Source: Prevotella sp. UBA2742
GTDB taxonomy: Bacteria; Bacteroidota; Bacteroidia; Bacteroidales; Bacteroidaceae
NCBI GenBank assembly: GCA_002353485.1
Contig: DEJS01000010.1
Coordinates: forward strand, 307,131-371,130
DNA length: 64,000 nucleotides
Direction of reading: 5' to 3'
Under the pieces are notes generated by a model. The model worked only from the letters and a program-made list of their open reading frames with translations, made no database searches and was not told where the DNA came from. A program made the position numbers and the translations under genes. This document shows positions 1 through 8,862 of the stretch, piece after piece; position 1 is the stretch's first letter, and each line of letters opens with the position of its first letter.

Positions 1-132
1 TACTATGCACTGAACGAGTTCGACTGCGTGTTCCAGTACACCCGCTCGGGCCGCATCGCCGTCACCCGTGCCAAGCAGGAGCAGGTCAGCGAGTTCTTGG
101 AAGAGAGAGAGCAGCAGCATAATAAAGCATAA
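1..132 (+). CDS. ilvN: acetolactate synthase small subunit, 3' end only
   Basis: The open frame enters from the left edge and encodes 43 residues ending at a TAA. The segment FDCVFQYTRSGRIAVTR followed by a Glu-rich tail matches my recollection of the C-terminus of Bacteroidales IlvN, the regulatory (valine-sensing) subunit of acetolactate synthase in isoleucine, valine and leucine synthesis. The next gene is an acyl-ACP thioesterase and ilvC lies 3 kb on, the gene order usual in Bacteroidales ilv operons. The N-terminal ACT domain is outside the window, so the call rests on the tail and context. Confidence 0.75.
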   Translation, partial: YYALNEFDCVFQYTRSGRIAVTRAKQEQVSEFLEEREQQHNKA

Positions 133-154
133 TCCATAATTCATAATGCATAAT
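126..154 (+). repeat. AT-rich CATAAT-type short repeat
   Basis: The gap between ilvN and the thioesterase is filled by four degenerate copies of a 7-9 nt unit (cataatc, cataattc, cataatg, cataatg). The last copy supplies the start codon of the next gene. A similar low-complexity spacer occurs at 18893-18922. Confidence 0.6.
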
Positions 155-899
155 GGATAAAGTAGGACGTTACGAATTCATGGCCGAGCCGTTCCACTGC
201 GACTACTCAGGCCGACTCTTCATGGGACACATGGGCAACCACATGCTCAACGCTGCCGACTTCCACTCCTCGGCCCGCGGCTTTGGCATGCAGTACCTGA
301 TGACCATCCACCGCTCGTGGGTACTGTCGCGACTGGCCATTGAGATGACCGAGATGCCCATGCAGTACACCCGCTTCAATGTCGAGACATGGGTAGAGTC
401 GGCCATGCGCTACTTCACCAGCCGCAACTTCTCTGTCGTCGGACACGACGGCCACATCTACGGCTATGGCCGCAGCATCTGGGCCATGATAGACACCGAG
501 ACGCGCCAGCCCACCGACATCTATGCCATCGACAACGGAGCCATAGAGCAGTGGATAGTCGGCGACGAGCCGTGCCCCATCGACAAGGGCGGGCGAGTGA
601 AGATGAGCGACCAGGCAGAACTCGTGCGCACCATCGACACCTACTATAACGATGTAGACATCAACGGCCATATCAACAGCGTCAAGTATATCGAGCACGT
701 ACTCGACCTGTGGCCACTGGAGTGGTACAGAGAGCACAGCATCCGTCGTTTCGAGATAGCCTACGTGGCCGAGGCCCATGCCGGCGACACGCTGAGCTTC
801 TATCGCGAGCAGTCGGCCGACGGCGCATACTGCATACGCATCGTCCGTACCGACGGCACCGAGACCTGCCGTGCCAAGGTAACCTTCACCCAGCCATGA
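153..899 (+). CDS. acyl-ACP thioesterase, double hotdog
   Basis: This 248-residue protein should hydrolyse acyl-ACP to free fatty acid in the cytoplasm. It has the length and two-hotdog layout of the bacterial FatA/FatB-like family. The second hotdog carries D169, N171, H173 and N175 in DVDINGHINSVKY, the usual catalytic Asp/Asn-His region. The N-terminal half has the conserved FHCDYSGRL and WVLSRL segments. The ATG at 153 is 20 nt after the ilvN stop, and the stop overlaps the next gene by ATGA, so it is part of the ilv operon, a placement common in Bacteroidales. Why a thioesterase sits with branched-chain amino acid genes is not shown by the sequence; a role in branched fatty acid supply is only inference. 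Confidence 0.88.
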   Translation: MDKVGRYEFMAEPFHCDYSGRLFMGHMGNHMLNAADFHSSARGFGMQYLMTIHRSWVLSRLAIEMTEMPMQYTRFNVETWVESAMRYFTSRNFSVVGHDGHIYGYGRSIWAMIDTETRQPTDIYAIDNGAIEQWIVGDEPCPIDKGGRVKMSDQAELVRTIDTYYNDVDINGHINSVKYIEHVLDLWPLEWYREHSIRRFEIAYVAEAHAGDTLSFYREQSADGAYCIRIVRTDGTETCRAKVTFTQP

Positions 900-1558
900 A
901 CATCATCGTTTCGCCAGAGATATCGTCGGTATGCCCGGACTTCGTGGGCGCCTGCGTCGAAGCCGAGGTGCAGAACACCCCTTTCTCGCAACCATTGTGG
1001 GACGCCATACACCAGCAGGAGGAACTCTTTCGCGGCACACTGACCACCGAGAGCCTGAAGCAGATAACCTCCATAGCCGCCACGCGCCGGGTGTATAAGG
1101 CCTGCGGCAAAGACCCCTCGCGCTACCGACCGGCCTCCGAGGCACTCATACGCCGTGTCCTGCAGGGCAAGGCACTCTATCAGATTGACACCCTCGTCGA
1201 CCTCATCAACCTCGCCTCCATCGTCTATGGCTACAGCATTGGCGGCTTCGACGCCTCCAAGTTCGTGGGCGACACACTGACCCTCGGCATCGGCCGCGAG
1301 GGAGAACCCTACGAGGGCATTGGCCGCGGCATGATCAACATCCACGGCCTGCCCGTCTATCGCGACCAGCAGGGTGGGGTAGGCACGCCCACCAGCGACA
1401 ACGAGCGTACCAAGATTACCCTCCAGACGCGCCACCTCGTGGTGCTCATCAACGGCTACGACGGCTGTCGCGACCGCGTCAGCGACAATGCCCGCTACAT
1501 CCAGCAGTTGCTGCAGCGCTACTGTCATAGCGACGGAGGCCACTTCTTCCTGTACTGA
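896..1558 (+). CDS. freestanding B3/4 tRNA-editing-domain protein
   Basis: The product has 220 residues and starts at an ATG overlapping the thioesterase stop (ATGA). It is a single B3/4 domain, the editing fold of phenylalanyl-tRNA synthetase beta chain. Recognisable parts are the segment ACGKDPSRYRPASEALIRR, the stretch LVDLINLASIVYGYSIGGFD, and the glycine-rich region around GIGRGMINIHGLPVYRD. Freestanding B3/4 proteins are thought to bind or deacylate mischarged tRNAs, but substrates are mostly unknown. Translational coupling with an ilv gene might link it to branched-chain amino acid supply; that is inference. Confidence 0.8.
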   Translation: MNIIVSPEISSVCPDFVGACVEAEVQNTPFSQPLWDAIHQQEELFRGTLTTESLKQITSIAATRRVYKACGKDPSRYRPASEALIRRVLQGKALYQIDTLVDLINLASIVYGYSIGGFDASKFVGDTLTLGIGREGEPYEGIGRGMINIHGLPVYRDQQGGVGTPTSDNERTKITLQTRHLVVLINGYDGCRDRVSDNARYIQQLLQRYCHSDGGHFFLY

Positions 1559-1648
1559 CGTATCGGCCATATTCCAAGACAGGTTTCGAAGTGAGCCTGC
1601 CAAGGCGGCCTTCGTGTAGCTTATTTGAAGTTTCTTTGGTATAAACGA

Positions 1649-1678
1649 TTGTTTTTTAATATGGATTTATTACCTTTG
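1649..1678 (+). promoter_or_regulatory. Bacteroidota promoter for the first DUF4421 gene
   Basis: A TTG at 1649-1651 is followed after 19 nt by TACCTTTG at 1671-1678, the -33/-7 pair used by the Bacteroidota primary sigma factor. The gene starts about 20 nt downstream. Confidence 0.75.
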
Positions 1679-1698
1679 TACCGAAAAAAGAATTGAAT

Positions 1699-2868
1699 AT
1701 GAAACGAATCAGTGTATTTCTGATAGCCTTGACTCTATCTCTGTCTGCGGCTGTCGCCCAAGAACGTAAGCCCTGGCTGGTCAGGACCGTAAACAAAGTA
1801 GGAGCATTCATTGACACATTGGCCACCAGGGGTATCGACAAACGCTACATCTATGTGCCAGAACGTCCTTGGCAGCTGGTGCTGAAAAACCACCTCAACG
1901 ACATGGACATGAATGTAGAGTCAACTATAGGTGAAGAGGTCCTGGCCAGCTACGGCTATATAGGACACTATTCCATGAAATCAACCTTTAAGCCCAGATT
2001 CACATATAACATTGGCTTGTGGGTGGGCTATCGAGGCTACGGACTGGGGTATAACATTGCACTGTCGAAAAGCAACGGAAACAGCTTCTCCATAGGTGCC
2101 ACCGGCTCCCGATACGGCATCTATCTGCGTACGCGCAGCCTGGACACCAAGAATTTGACAGTCGACTTATGGGGCGAGGATGAGTATGAAAAATTCAATG
2201 AGCATATAGACGACTTCCGAGCTCTGGACGACATTAGCATCAATACGTTTATATTGGATGGCTACTACATGCTTAATGGCAAGCGATTCTCCTATGCTGC
2301 TGCCTACGACCAGGCTACCGTACAGCTTCGTTCGGCAGGTTCGCTGATGATTGGCGCTATGTGGTATCAGTCCAATATCGACTTCTCTCAGCGAAAGAAC
2401 GCTCCCATCATCCAGGCAATGGGCAATACGGGAAAGTTGAAGGTTCAGGAAGGCGGTATAGGCGTTGGCTATTCCTATAACTGGGTTCCCGTGAAGAACC
2501 TGATGGTCAATGTCACAGCAATGCCGATGCTGTTGTTCTACAACCGAAAGAAATTGACACTCTACGAGTCAAACTATGACATCTTCCTGTTTGAAGAAGA
2601 AAATTTGAAAAACGGGAAGAAGGCCTACCCAGACGATATAGAAAACCTTTCGTGGGCGGATGACGTGACGCTGGAAGAGACGAAAGAAGTCGTGAGCCAT
2701 GGCAAGGTATCTTTCAATCTGGATGCACGTGCTTCTATAACCTACAACTGGAACAGGTATTTCCTGAACATCCATGGTCAGTGGAACCAATTCAAACACA
2801 GCATGGACAACAACACTGTGAAGCTGAACGACTGGTTTGTCAATGCTTCACTGGGAATGAGACTCTAA
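1699..2868 (+). CDS. DUF4421 family exported protein
   Basis: The 389-residue protein begins with a clear signal peptide (MKRISVFLIALTLSLSAAVAQ, cut near residue 22), so it is exported. The body, with WQLVLKNHLNDMDMNVES near the start and many aromatic-rich alternating strands ending in a beta-signal-like LGMRL, fits the DUF4421 family of Bacteroidota, probably an outer-membrane beta-barrel of unknown role. An in-frame TTG six bases upstream was rejected because the ATG begins the hydrophobic signal. The gene has its own promoter and interrupts the usual ilv order. A paralogue lies at 19943-21031. Confidence 0.8.
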   Translation: MKRISVFLIALTLSLSAAVAQERKPWLVRTVNKVGAFIDTLATRGIDKRYIYVPERPWQLVLKNHLNDMDMNVESTIGEEVLASYGYIGHYSMKSTFKPRFTYNIGLWVGYRGYGLGYNIALSKSNGNSFSIGATGSRYGIYLRTRSLDTKNLTVDLWGEDEYEKFNEHIDDFRALDDISINTFILDGYYMLNGKRFSYAAAYDQATVQLRSAGSLMIGAMWYQSNIDFSQRKNAPIIQAMGNTGKLKVQEGGIGVGYSYNWVPVKNLMVNVTAMPMLLFYNRKKLTLYESNYDIFLFEEENLKNGKKAYPDDIENLSWADDVTLEETKEVVSHGKVSFNLDARASITYNWNRYFLNIHGQWNQFKHSMDNNTVKLNDWFVNASLGMRL

Positions 2869-3215
2869 AAGAACGAACACAAACGTCTGCCTGGCTGTGC
2901 CCCTGTTTACTATATTTACGACCATGCTGACCGGTGTGTTTTTTCGCAAACGGGAGTCCAGCGTGCCAAAGGTGTAGAGTGTGGCGTTGCAATCTCTGAC
3001 CTAAAGGTGCAGGGTGTGGTGTAGCAATGCTACAATTCTTTTTTGCACGGAATTATTTTGCAGCCTGTACCTTGCTCCCGCCCAGCGCATACATATTTGG
3101 TAGACTTTAGGTTAATTTGGTATAAAAAAGAGATAATATTTGGTTGTTTGCTTACAAATAGTTATCTTTGCAGCCGATTTAAATTGTTAATAGTTGAAAT
3201 AAAACAAATAGTATT
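2869..3215 (+). promoter_or_regulatory. ilvC upstream region with promoter and weak hairpin
   Basis: This 347-nt gap has no convincing gene. A small hairpin GTAGC-AAT-GCTAC at 3021-3033 followed by a T-rich run to 3044 may end DUF4421 transcription (weak). The ilvC promoter is TTTG at 3139-3142, 20 nt, then TATCTTTG at 3163-3170. Only about 40 nt of leader remain before ilvC, too short for a leader-peptide attenuator like that of the leu operon. Confidence 0.65.
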
Positions 3216-4265
3216 ATGGCAGAAATGAATTTTGGTGGCGTCATCGAGACTGTGGTCACCAGCAAGGAGTTCTCATTAGAGAAAGCACGTGAGGTATTGA
3301 AGGACGAGGTAATAGCCGTCATCGGCTATGGCGTACAGGGACCTGGTCAGGCTTGCAACCTGAGGGACAATGGCTTCAACGTCATCGTAGGTCAGCGTCA
3401 GGGCAAGACGTACGACAAGGCCGTTGCTGACGGCTGGGTGCCCGGCAAGACGCTGTTCTCGATAGAGGAGGCTGCCGAGAAGGGTACCATCCTGTGTATG
3501 CTGCTCTCGGACGCAGGTCAGATGCAGCAGTGGCCCACCATCAAGCAGTATCTGAAGCCTGGCAAGACACTGTACTATAGTCACGGATTTGCCATCAACT
3601 GGAGCGACCGCACGGGTGTAGTACCCCCGAAGGATGTCGATGTCATCATGGTAGCACCTAAGGGCAGCGGCACCAGCCTGCGCACTATGTTCTGCGAGGG
3701 TCGTGGTCTGAACTGCTCGTACGCCGTATATCAGGACGCCACGGGCAAGGCAAAGGAGAAGACGCTGGCCTTCGGTATCGGTATCGGTGCCGGCTATCTG
3801 TTTGAGACTACCTTCCAGCGTGAGGCAACGTCAGACTTGACGGGTGAGCGCGGAAGTCTGATGGGCGCCATTCAGGGTCTGCTGCTGGCACAGTATGAGG
3901 TGCTGCGCGAGAATGGTCATACTCCCTCTGAGGCTTTCAACGAGACCGTAGAGGAGCTGACCCAGAGCCTTGGCCCGCTGTTTGGTGCCAAGGGTATGGA
4001 CTGGATGTATGCTAACTGCTCGACCACCGCACAGCGTGGTGCATTGGACTGGGCTCCGCGTTTCCATGACGCTATCAAGCCCGTCATGGAGTGGCTCTAC
4101 TACTCGGTGAAGACCGGCAACGAGGCCCAGATTACCATCGATGCCAACTCGAAGCCCGACTACCGTCAGGGTCTGGAGAAGGAGCTGGAGGCCATGCGCA
4201 ACCAGGAGATGTGGCGTGCCGGCGAAACCGTTCGCAAACTGCGTCCCGAGTATCAGGAGGATTAG
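3216..4265 (+). CDS. ilvC: ketol-acid reductoisomerase
   Basis: This cytoplasmic enzyme of 349 residues isomerises and reduces acetolactate or acetohydroxybutyrate to the dihydroxy acid in valine, leucine and isoleucine synthesis. The Rossmann motif GYGVQGPG spans residues 37-44, followed by the nucleotide-specificity loop VGQRQGKTYDKA. The Mg-binding and substrate region (APKGSGTSLR, SDLTGERGSLMGA) and the C-terminal helical domain are present, and length is normal for the short class in Bacteroidales. It has its own promoter although ilvN lies 3 kb upstream, so it can be expressed apart from the rest of the ilv operon. Confidence 0.95.
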   Translation: MAEMNFGGVIETVVTSKEFSLEKAREVLKDEVIAVIGYGVQGPGQACNLRDNGFNVIVGQRQGKTYDKAVADGWVPGKTLFSIEEAAEKGTILCMLLSDAGQMQQWPTIKQYLKPGKTLYYSHGFAINWSDRTGVVPPKDVDVIMVAPKGSGTSLRTMFCEGRGLNCSYAVYQDATGKAKEKTLAFGIGIGAGYLFETTFQREATSDLTGERGSLMGAIQGLLLAQYEVLRENGHTPSEAFNETVEELTQSLGPLFGAKGMDWMYANCSTTAQRGALDWAPRFHDAIKPVMEWLYYSVKTGNEAQITIDANSKPDYRQGLEKELEAMRNQEMWRAGETVRKLRPEYQED

Positions 4266-4285
4266 TTGACAGTTGATAGATTTTC

Positions 4286-5074
4286 ATGCAGAATCTTGAA
4301 GAGTTAACCCGCCTCGTGTGTGATGTTGCCCGCGAGGCGGGTTCTTATATTAGGAAGGAACGCCAGGGCTTCTCTCCGGAGCAGGTGGAGCGCAAGCACG
4401 CCCACGACTACGTGTCGTACGTAGACAAGGGCTCTGAGGCGCGCGTGGTCAAGGCCCTGCGCGAGTTGTTGCCCGAGGCGGGTTTCATTACCGAGGAAGG
4501 CTCGGCCGGTCGTACCGACGAGCAGTACGTATGGGTGGTGGACCCACTGGACGGCACCACGAACTTCATACACGGCTTTGCGCCATACGCCGTGTCGATA
4601 GCCTTGATTAGGGGTAGGAAACAGCTGCTGGGCGTGGTCTACGAGATAGTGAGCGACGAGTGCTTCTATGCCTGGCAGGACGGTGGAGCCTATGTGGACG
4701 GGCGGCCGCTGCATGTGGGTACGTGCGGTATTAACGACGCCCTGCTATGTCTGCAACTGCCCTATAATAGCGATGCCTATAAGCCTGTCATTAAGCAGCT
4801 TATAGACCGTTTCTATGGCAACGTGGGCAGCATTCGTATGATAGGTTCGGCCGCCATCGCCCTGTGCTATGTGGCTGCCGGCCGACTGGACGGATATGCT
4901 GAACGTTACATCGGGCAGTGGGACTTCATGGCCGGGGCGCTGATAGTGAAGGAGGCTGGTGGCCGGGTGACTGACTACGGTGGGGAAGACTATTTCCTGG
5001 AGGGCGACAGTGTGGTGGCTACGAACGGCATCATACATGACGACCTGCAGGAGGCTGTCAGCCTTTCTCAATAA
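4286..5074 (+). CDS. inositol monophosphatase family phosphatase
   Basis: The product has 262 residues with the family signature intact: acidic residues E70/E71, motif A WVVDPLDGTTNF with D86 and D89, and motif B W212-D213 in GQWDFMAGALIVKEAGG. These bind the Mg ions used to cleave a phosphate monoester. The true substrate may be inositol-1-phosphate, fructose bisphosphate, NADP or 3'-phosphoadenosine phosphate; the sequence does not decide. It follows ilvC by 20 nt and probably shares its transcript. Its last 17 bases overlap the end of the convergent recQ gene. Confidence 0.9.
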   Translation: MQNLEELTRLVCDVAREAGSYIRKERQGFSPEQVERKHAHDYVSYVDKGSEARVVKALRELLPEAGFITEEGSAGRTDEQYVWVVDPLDGTTNFIHGFAPYAVSIALIRGRKQLLGVVYEIVSDECFYAWQDGGAYVDGRPLHVGTCGINDALLCLQLPYNSDAYKPVIKQLIDRFYGNVGSIRMIGSAAIALCYVAAGRLDGYAERYIGQWDFMAGALIVKEAGGRVTDYGGEDYFLEGDSVVATNGIIHDDLQEAVSLSQ

Positions 5075-7031
5075 CTCCGCCGTCGTGGAGGACATATTCC
5101 TCCTGTACCAAATACCTGAGGGCGGCATCGAGCTCTTCCGTCGGAATATGAAGACGGAGGAGCTCTGTTATATGGTGTTGCTGGCGGTCGGCAAGCAGGT
5201 CGAGAATCTTCTGGCGTGCCTCCTTCTGGCCCTCCTTAGTGACCAGCCGCCCCTCGTCGGCCAGACAGATGTCGCATTGGTGACAGTCCTTGGCGCCGGT
5301 CTCGCCAAAGTATTCCAGCAGCTGTCTTGAACGGCACTTGTCGTCGGACTGGGCGTAGCGAAGCACGGCCTCAATGCGTTGGCGATACTGCTTCAGCCGG
5401 TCTTCGTATATCTGGCGTGGCAGCTGTATATGCTCCTTGTCTTCGCGGCGCTGCAGGTAGCGTATGTAAGGCACCTGCTTGCGGGGTATAAAGCTGATGA
5501 GCCGTCGCTGTGACAAGGCCTTCAGCACGTCGTAGGTCTGAGGCTGGCTGAGGCCGGCCTGTTGGGCCACAAAGCTCTCGTCAATGTAACCATAGTCGGC
5601 AAACAGCCCGCCGTAGTTGCGCAGCAGGGCAATGATGACACGGTCCTCGTCGGGGGTGACACGGTCTAGCCGGTAGAGGTCTTCACGTCCTACCAGAAAG
5701 CGCAGTCGGGCCTGGTTGTCGGCCTCGGCATCGTAGTCAATGTAGCCTGCCCGCTGCAGAATGAGCAGGGCGGAGTGAACGCGTATGGGGTAGTGGTGGA
5801 AGCGGTGGCAGAACTCGTCGATGTTGAACTCGTGGCTCACCCCATAGCCGTCACCGGTGGCTATCTGGTAGTAATAAGCCAGGTGTTCGTAGACGTCCCT
5901 GATGTAGTCGCGTGGCGGGTAGGTGTCGTCGATGCGCTTCATCAGCTTAGCGTGGTCGCTGTTGTTATAGAGCAGGATTGCCTTTGCGGGTTGTCCGTCG
6001 CGTCCGGCACGTCCGGCCTCCTGAAAGTAGGCTTCCAGCGAGTCAGGACAGTCGTAGTGTATGACGGTGCGGACGTCAGACTTGTCGATGCCCATGCCAA
6101 AGGCATTGGTGGCCACCATGATGCGTACGCGGTCGTGTTGCCAGTCGCGCTGGCGCTGGTCTTTCTCGGCAGACTCCAGACCGGCATGGTAGAAGGTGGC
6201 GCTGAGTCCGGCGTCGGTCAGGTGCTGGGCTATCTCGCGGGCATGCCGCCGGCTGCGCACATAGACGATGGCCGAGCCTGGCTGTCCGTCGAGCGTATGT
6301 ATCAGCTCGAAGTCTTTGTTCAGCGCATTCCTGACCATATAGGCCAGGTTCTTGCGCTCGAAACTCATCTTGAAGACGCGGAAGGAGTTTAGAGTTCTTT
6401 CTTGGGGAGTATGACTTCGCAATGAGAGCCCTCTCTTCGAGAGTGTGGCTTCGCAATGAGAGTTGAGAGTTAGCTTTTCGCAGATGTCGGTGATTACCCT
6501 GGGAGTGGCAGTGGCTGTCAGTGCCAGCACGGGAACATTGGGCAGCAGATGGCGTATGGTAGCTATCTCCAGATAGCTGGGGCGGAAGTCGTAGCCCCAT
6601 TGTGAGATGCAGTGGGCCTCGTCGACGGTGATGAACGACACCCGCATGTGCGACAGTTTCTTCTGGAACAGCTGCGAAGACAGTCGCTCAGGCGAGATGT
6701 AGAGCAGCTTGGTGTTGCCCAGGATGCTGTTCTCAAGGATGCGTAGAATGGTGTCGTGCTGCAGGCCGGAGTATATGGCTTCAGCCTGTATGCCCAGCTG
6801 GCGCAGATGGTGTACCTGGTCTTTCATCAGTGCTATGAGGGGTGTGATGACGATGCACACTCCCTCCTTGGCCAAGGCAGGTACCTGAAAGGTGACACTC
6901 TTGCCCCCGCCCGTAGGCATGAGGCCCAGTGTGTCGTGACCGCTGCCTATGGACTCGATGATGTCATACTGGATGCTACGGAAACTATCGTAGCCCCAGT
7001 ACTGCTTGAGTATCTGCCGGTAGTCACTCAT
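5058..7031 (-). CDS. recQ: ATP-dependent DNA helicase RecQ
   Basis: This is a 657-residue 3'-5' DNA helicase of recombination and repair. Walker A is PTGGGKS (39-45), motif II is DEAH (137-140) followed by the aromatic-rich loop CISQWGYDFRPSY, and LTATAT (171-176) precedes the junction of the two helicase lobes. The Zn-binding Cys are C566, C583, C586 and C589, then a winged-helix region; I see no clear HRDC domain. Residues about 189-217, between the lobes, are an extra low-complexity insert made of repeat DNA and would normally be absent. The start overlaps the recJ stop by 8 nt, so the two are co-transcribed. Confidence 0.95.
   Translation of the reverse strand: MSDYRQILKQYWGYDSFRSIQYDIIESIGSGHDTLGLMPTGGGKSVTFQVPALAKEGVCIVITPLIALMKDQVHHLRQLGIQAEAIYSGLQHDTILRILENSILGNTKLLYISPERLSSQLFQKKLSHMRVSFITVDEAHCISQWGYDFRPSYLEIATIRHLLPNVPVLALTATATPRVITDICEKLTLNSHCEATLSKRGLSLRSHTPQERTLNSFRVFKMSFERKNLAYMVRNALNKDFELIHTLDGQPGSAIVYVRSRRHAREIAQHLTDAGLSATFYHAGLESAEKDQRQRDWQHDRVRIMVATNAFGMGIDKSDVRTVIHYDCPDSLEAYFQEAGRAGRDGQPAKAILLYNNSDHAKLMKRIDDTYPPRDYIRDVYEHLAYYYQIATGDGYGVSHEFNIDEFCHRFHHYPIRVHSALLILQRAGYIDYDAEADNQARLRFLVGREDLYRLDRVTPDEDRVIIALLRNYGGLFADYGYIDESFVAQQAGLSQPQTYDVLKALSQRRLISFIPRKQVPYIRYLQRREDKEHIQLPRQIYEDRLKQYRQRIEAVLRYAQSDDKCRSRQLLEYFGETGAKDCHQCDICLADEGRLVTKEGQKEARQKILDLLADRQQHHITELLRLHIPTEELDAALRYLVQEEYVLHDGGVIEKG
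6407..6462 (-). repeat. direct repeat inside recQ forming an in-frame insert
   Basis: Two 22-nt copies (6407-6428 and 6441-6462) agree at 20 of 22 positions and share the core CTTCGCAATGAGAG. Flanking bases read agttgagagttag on one side and tagagttcttt on the other, like the ACTCTCAAC-type intergenic repeats seen at 59791-59829. The block stays in frame and adds roughly 29 codons between helicase lobes 1 and 2. Confidence 0.75.
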
Positions 7032-8748
7032 CCTCGCTGGGTCGGATGTCCTCTATCTGCAGCTGCACCTCACCTCGTTTATAGGCATTCTCTTCGATGG
7101 TGTATACTATGTCGAAGCTGCACTTGCTCTTGATGTAGCGTGCAGCAGCACTCTGTCCGAAAGCTATGCCGTTCATCACCACGGCCGACTTGGAGTCTAC
7201 CAGCTCCAGCTTGATGTGCTCCTGGTGTCGGCCCACCACCTTCGACGTGCCGTAGTCGTAGACGTTGCGCGTGAGGAACAGCGGCTTCTCGTTGCCAGGT
7301 CCGTGAGGGGCCAGCTTCTTCAGCTCGTTCAGCAGTCGTTTGCTGATGTGATGGAAGTCGAGCTCCATGTCGATGTCCAGCGTCTGTTGCGTCTGCTCGG
7401 GCATGATGTGGGCAGCCACGTACTCCTGAAAGCGCCGGCGGAACTCGGGTATGTTCTCCTGCTTCAGCGTCAGTCCGACGGCGTAGGTGTGGCCGCCAAA
7501 GTTCTCCAGCAGGTCGCGGCACGACTTTATGGCCTCATATATGTCGAATCCGGCCACAGAGCGGGCCGAGCCTGACGCTATGCCATTGATGATGGTCAGT
7601 ACCACAGTAGGGCGGAAGTACAGCTCCGTCAGGCGAGAGGCTACGATGCCCACAACACCCTTCTTCCATCCTTCGTCGTAGAGCACGATGCTCTGCATGT
7701 GCTGCTGACTCTCCAGGCGTTCCACAATCTCGTTGGCCTCCTCAGTCATCTGCTTGTCCACGTCGCGCCGCTGGTCGTTATACTCATTGATGCGGGTGGC
7801 TTCCATCAAGGCCTTCTTCAGGTCCTTCTCTACCAGTAGCGTCACGGTCTCCGTGCCGTTCTGCATACGCCCTGAAGCATTGATGCGCGGACCTATCTTG
7901 AACATGATGTCGCTCATGGTCAGTTCGCGGCCCGTCAGACCGCAAATCTCGATGATGGCCTTCAAGCCTGTGGATGGCGACTGGTTAAGCTGCTTCAGTC
8001 CGTGGAAGGCCAATGTCCGGTTCTCGCCGTCGATAGGCACCAGGTCGGCAGCTATGCTGAGAGCACAGAAGTCGAGCAGCGGTATGAGACGCGAGAAGGG
8101 AATACCGTTGTTCTTGGCAAAGGCCTGCATGAACTTGAAGCCCACGCCACAACCGGAAAGATGGTGGTAGGGGTAGGACGAGTCCAGACGCTTAGGATTG
8201 AGAATGGCCACTGCCGGTGGCATCACGTCGTCGGGGACGTGATGGTCGCATATGATAAAGTCGATGCCACGTTCCTTGGCATAGGCTATCTCGTCGATTG
8301 CCTTGATTCCACAATCGAGCACGATGATGAGTTTTACACCCGCTTCAGCAGCATAGTCAATTCCCTTTATGCTCACACCATATCCTTCCTCGTAGCGGTC
8401 GGGGATATAGTATTCCATATTGGAATAGAACTGCTGCAGAAACTTGTACACCAAAGCTACTGCCGTACAACCATCTACATCGTAGTCGCCATAGACCATG
8501 ATGCGCTCCTTGCGGCCCATGGCGTCATTCAGGCGGTCTACGGCAACGTCCATGTCGTTCATCAGAAACGGGTCAATCAGTTCGTTGAGCATAGGACGGA
8601 AGAACCGTTTTGCTGCACTCTCGGTCTTGATGCCGCGCTGAATGAGCAGGCCAGCGAGGATAGGGCTCATGCCTATCTTCTCGGCCAGTTCCTTAGCCGC
8701 TTGTAGTCTTTCGGATGTAGGTGGTTCGTAATTCCATTTAAATTGCAT
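7024..8748 (-). CDS. recJ: single-stranded-DNA-specific exonuclease RecJ
   Basis: This 574-residue 5'-3' single-strand exonuclease belongs to the DHH family. Motifs present are DYDVDG (88-93) and DHH (168-170), the metal-binding Asp cluster (LDCGIKA near 145), ASGRMQNG of the linker, and GGHTYAVG of the DHHA1 domain. A C-terminal OB-type region follows (HQEHIKLELVD). Length is typical of Bacteroidota RecJ. It precedes recQ with an 8-nt overlap; in other bacteria RecQ and RecJ act together to process stalled forks and gaps, so co-expression makes sense. Confidence 0.95.
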   Translation of the reverse strand: MQFKWNYEPPTSERLQAAKELAEKIGMSPILAGLLIQRGIKTESAAKRFFRPMLNELIDPFLMNDMDVAVDRLNDAMGRKERIMVYGDYDVDGCTAVALVYKFLQQFYSNMEYYIPDRYEEGYGVSIKGIDYAAEAGVKLIIVLDCGIKAIDEIAYAKERGIDFIICDHHVPDDVMPPAVAILNPKRLDSSYPYHHLSGCGVGFKFMQAFAKNNGIPFSRLIPLLDFCALSIAADLVPIDGENRTLAFHGLKQLNQSPSTGLKAIIEICGLTGRELTMSDIMFKIGPRINASGRMQNGTETVTLLVEKDLKKALMEATRINEYNDQRRDVDKQMTEEANEIVERLESQQHMQSIVLYDEGWKKGVVGIVASRLTELYFRPTVVLTIINGIASGSARSVAGFDIYEAIKSCRDLLENFGGHTYAVGLTLKQENIPEFRRRFQEYVAAHIMPEQTQQTLDIDMELDFHHISKRLLNELKKLAPHGPGNEKPLFLTRNVYDYGTSKVVGRHQEHIKLELVDSKSAVVMNGIAFGQSAAARYIKSKCSFDIVYTIEENAYKRGEVQLQIEDIRPSEDE

Positions 8749-8815
8749 TTATATTTTGTTTTTTATTTCTGTCGCTTCAAGGGGGTATTGGTAGTCATCA
8801 GCATACAATACGCGC

Positions 8816-8823
8816 CAAAGTTA
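8816..8823 (-). promoter_or_regulatory. -7 element for recJ-recQ
   Basis: The minus strand reads TAACTTTG, a match to TAnnTTTG, about 68 nt before the recJ start. No well-spaced -33 TTTG is visible. Confidence 0.5.
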
Positions 8824-8862
8824 CGAATAAAAAACAATATAATGGTCTTTAAGGCTGAAATT

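Noticed and set aside
1559..1625. Terminator after the B3/4 gene
   Set aside because: GAAGTGAGCC and GGCGGCCTTC pair only at their ends with a 3x3 mismatch in the middle and no T run follows at once.
3043..3228. 61-codon frame in front of ilvC
   Set aside because: It runs across the ilvC promoter and into the ilvC start, with no plausible leader-peptide composition.
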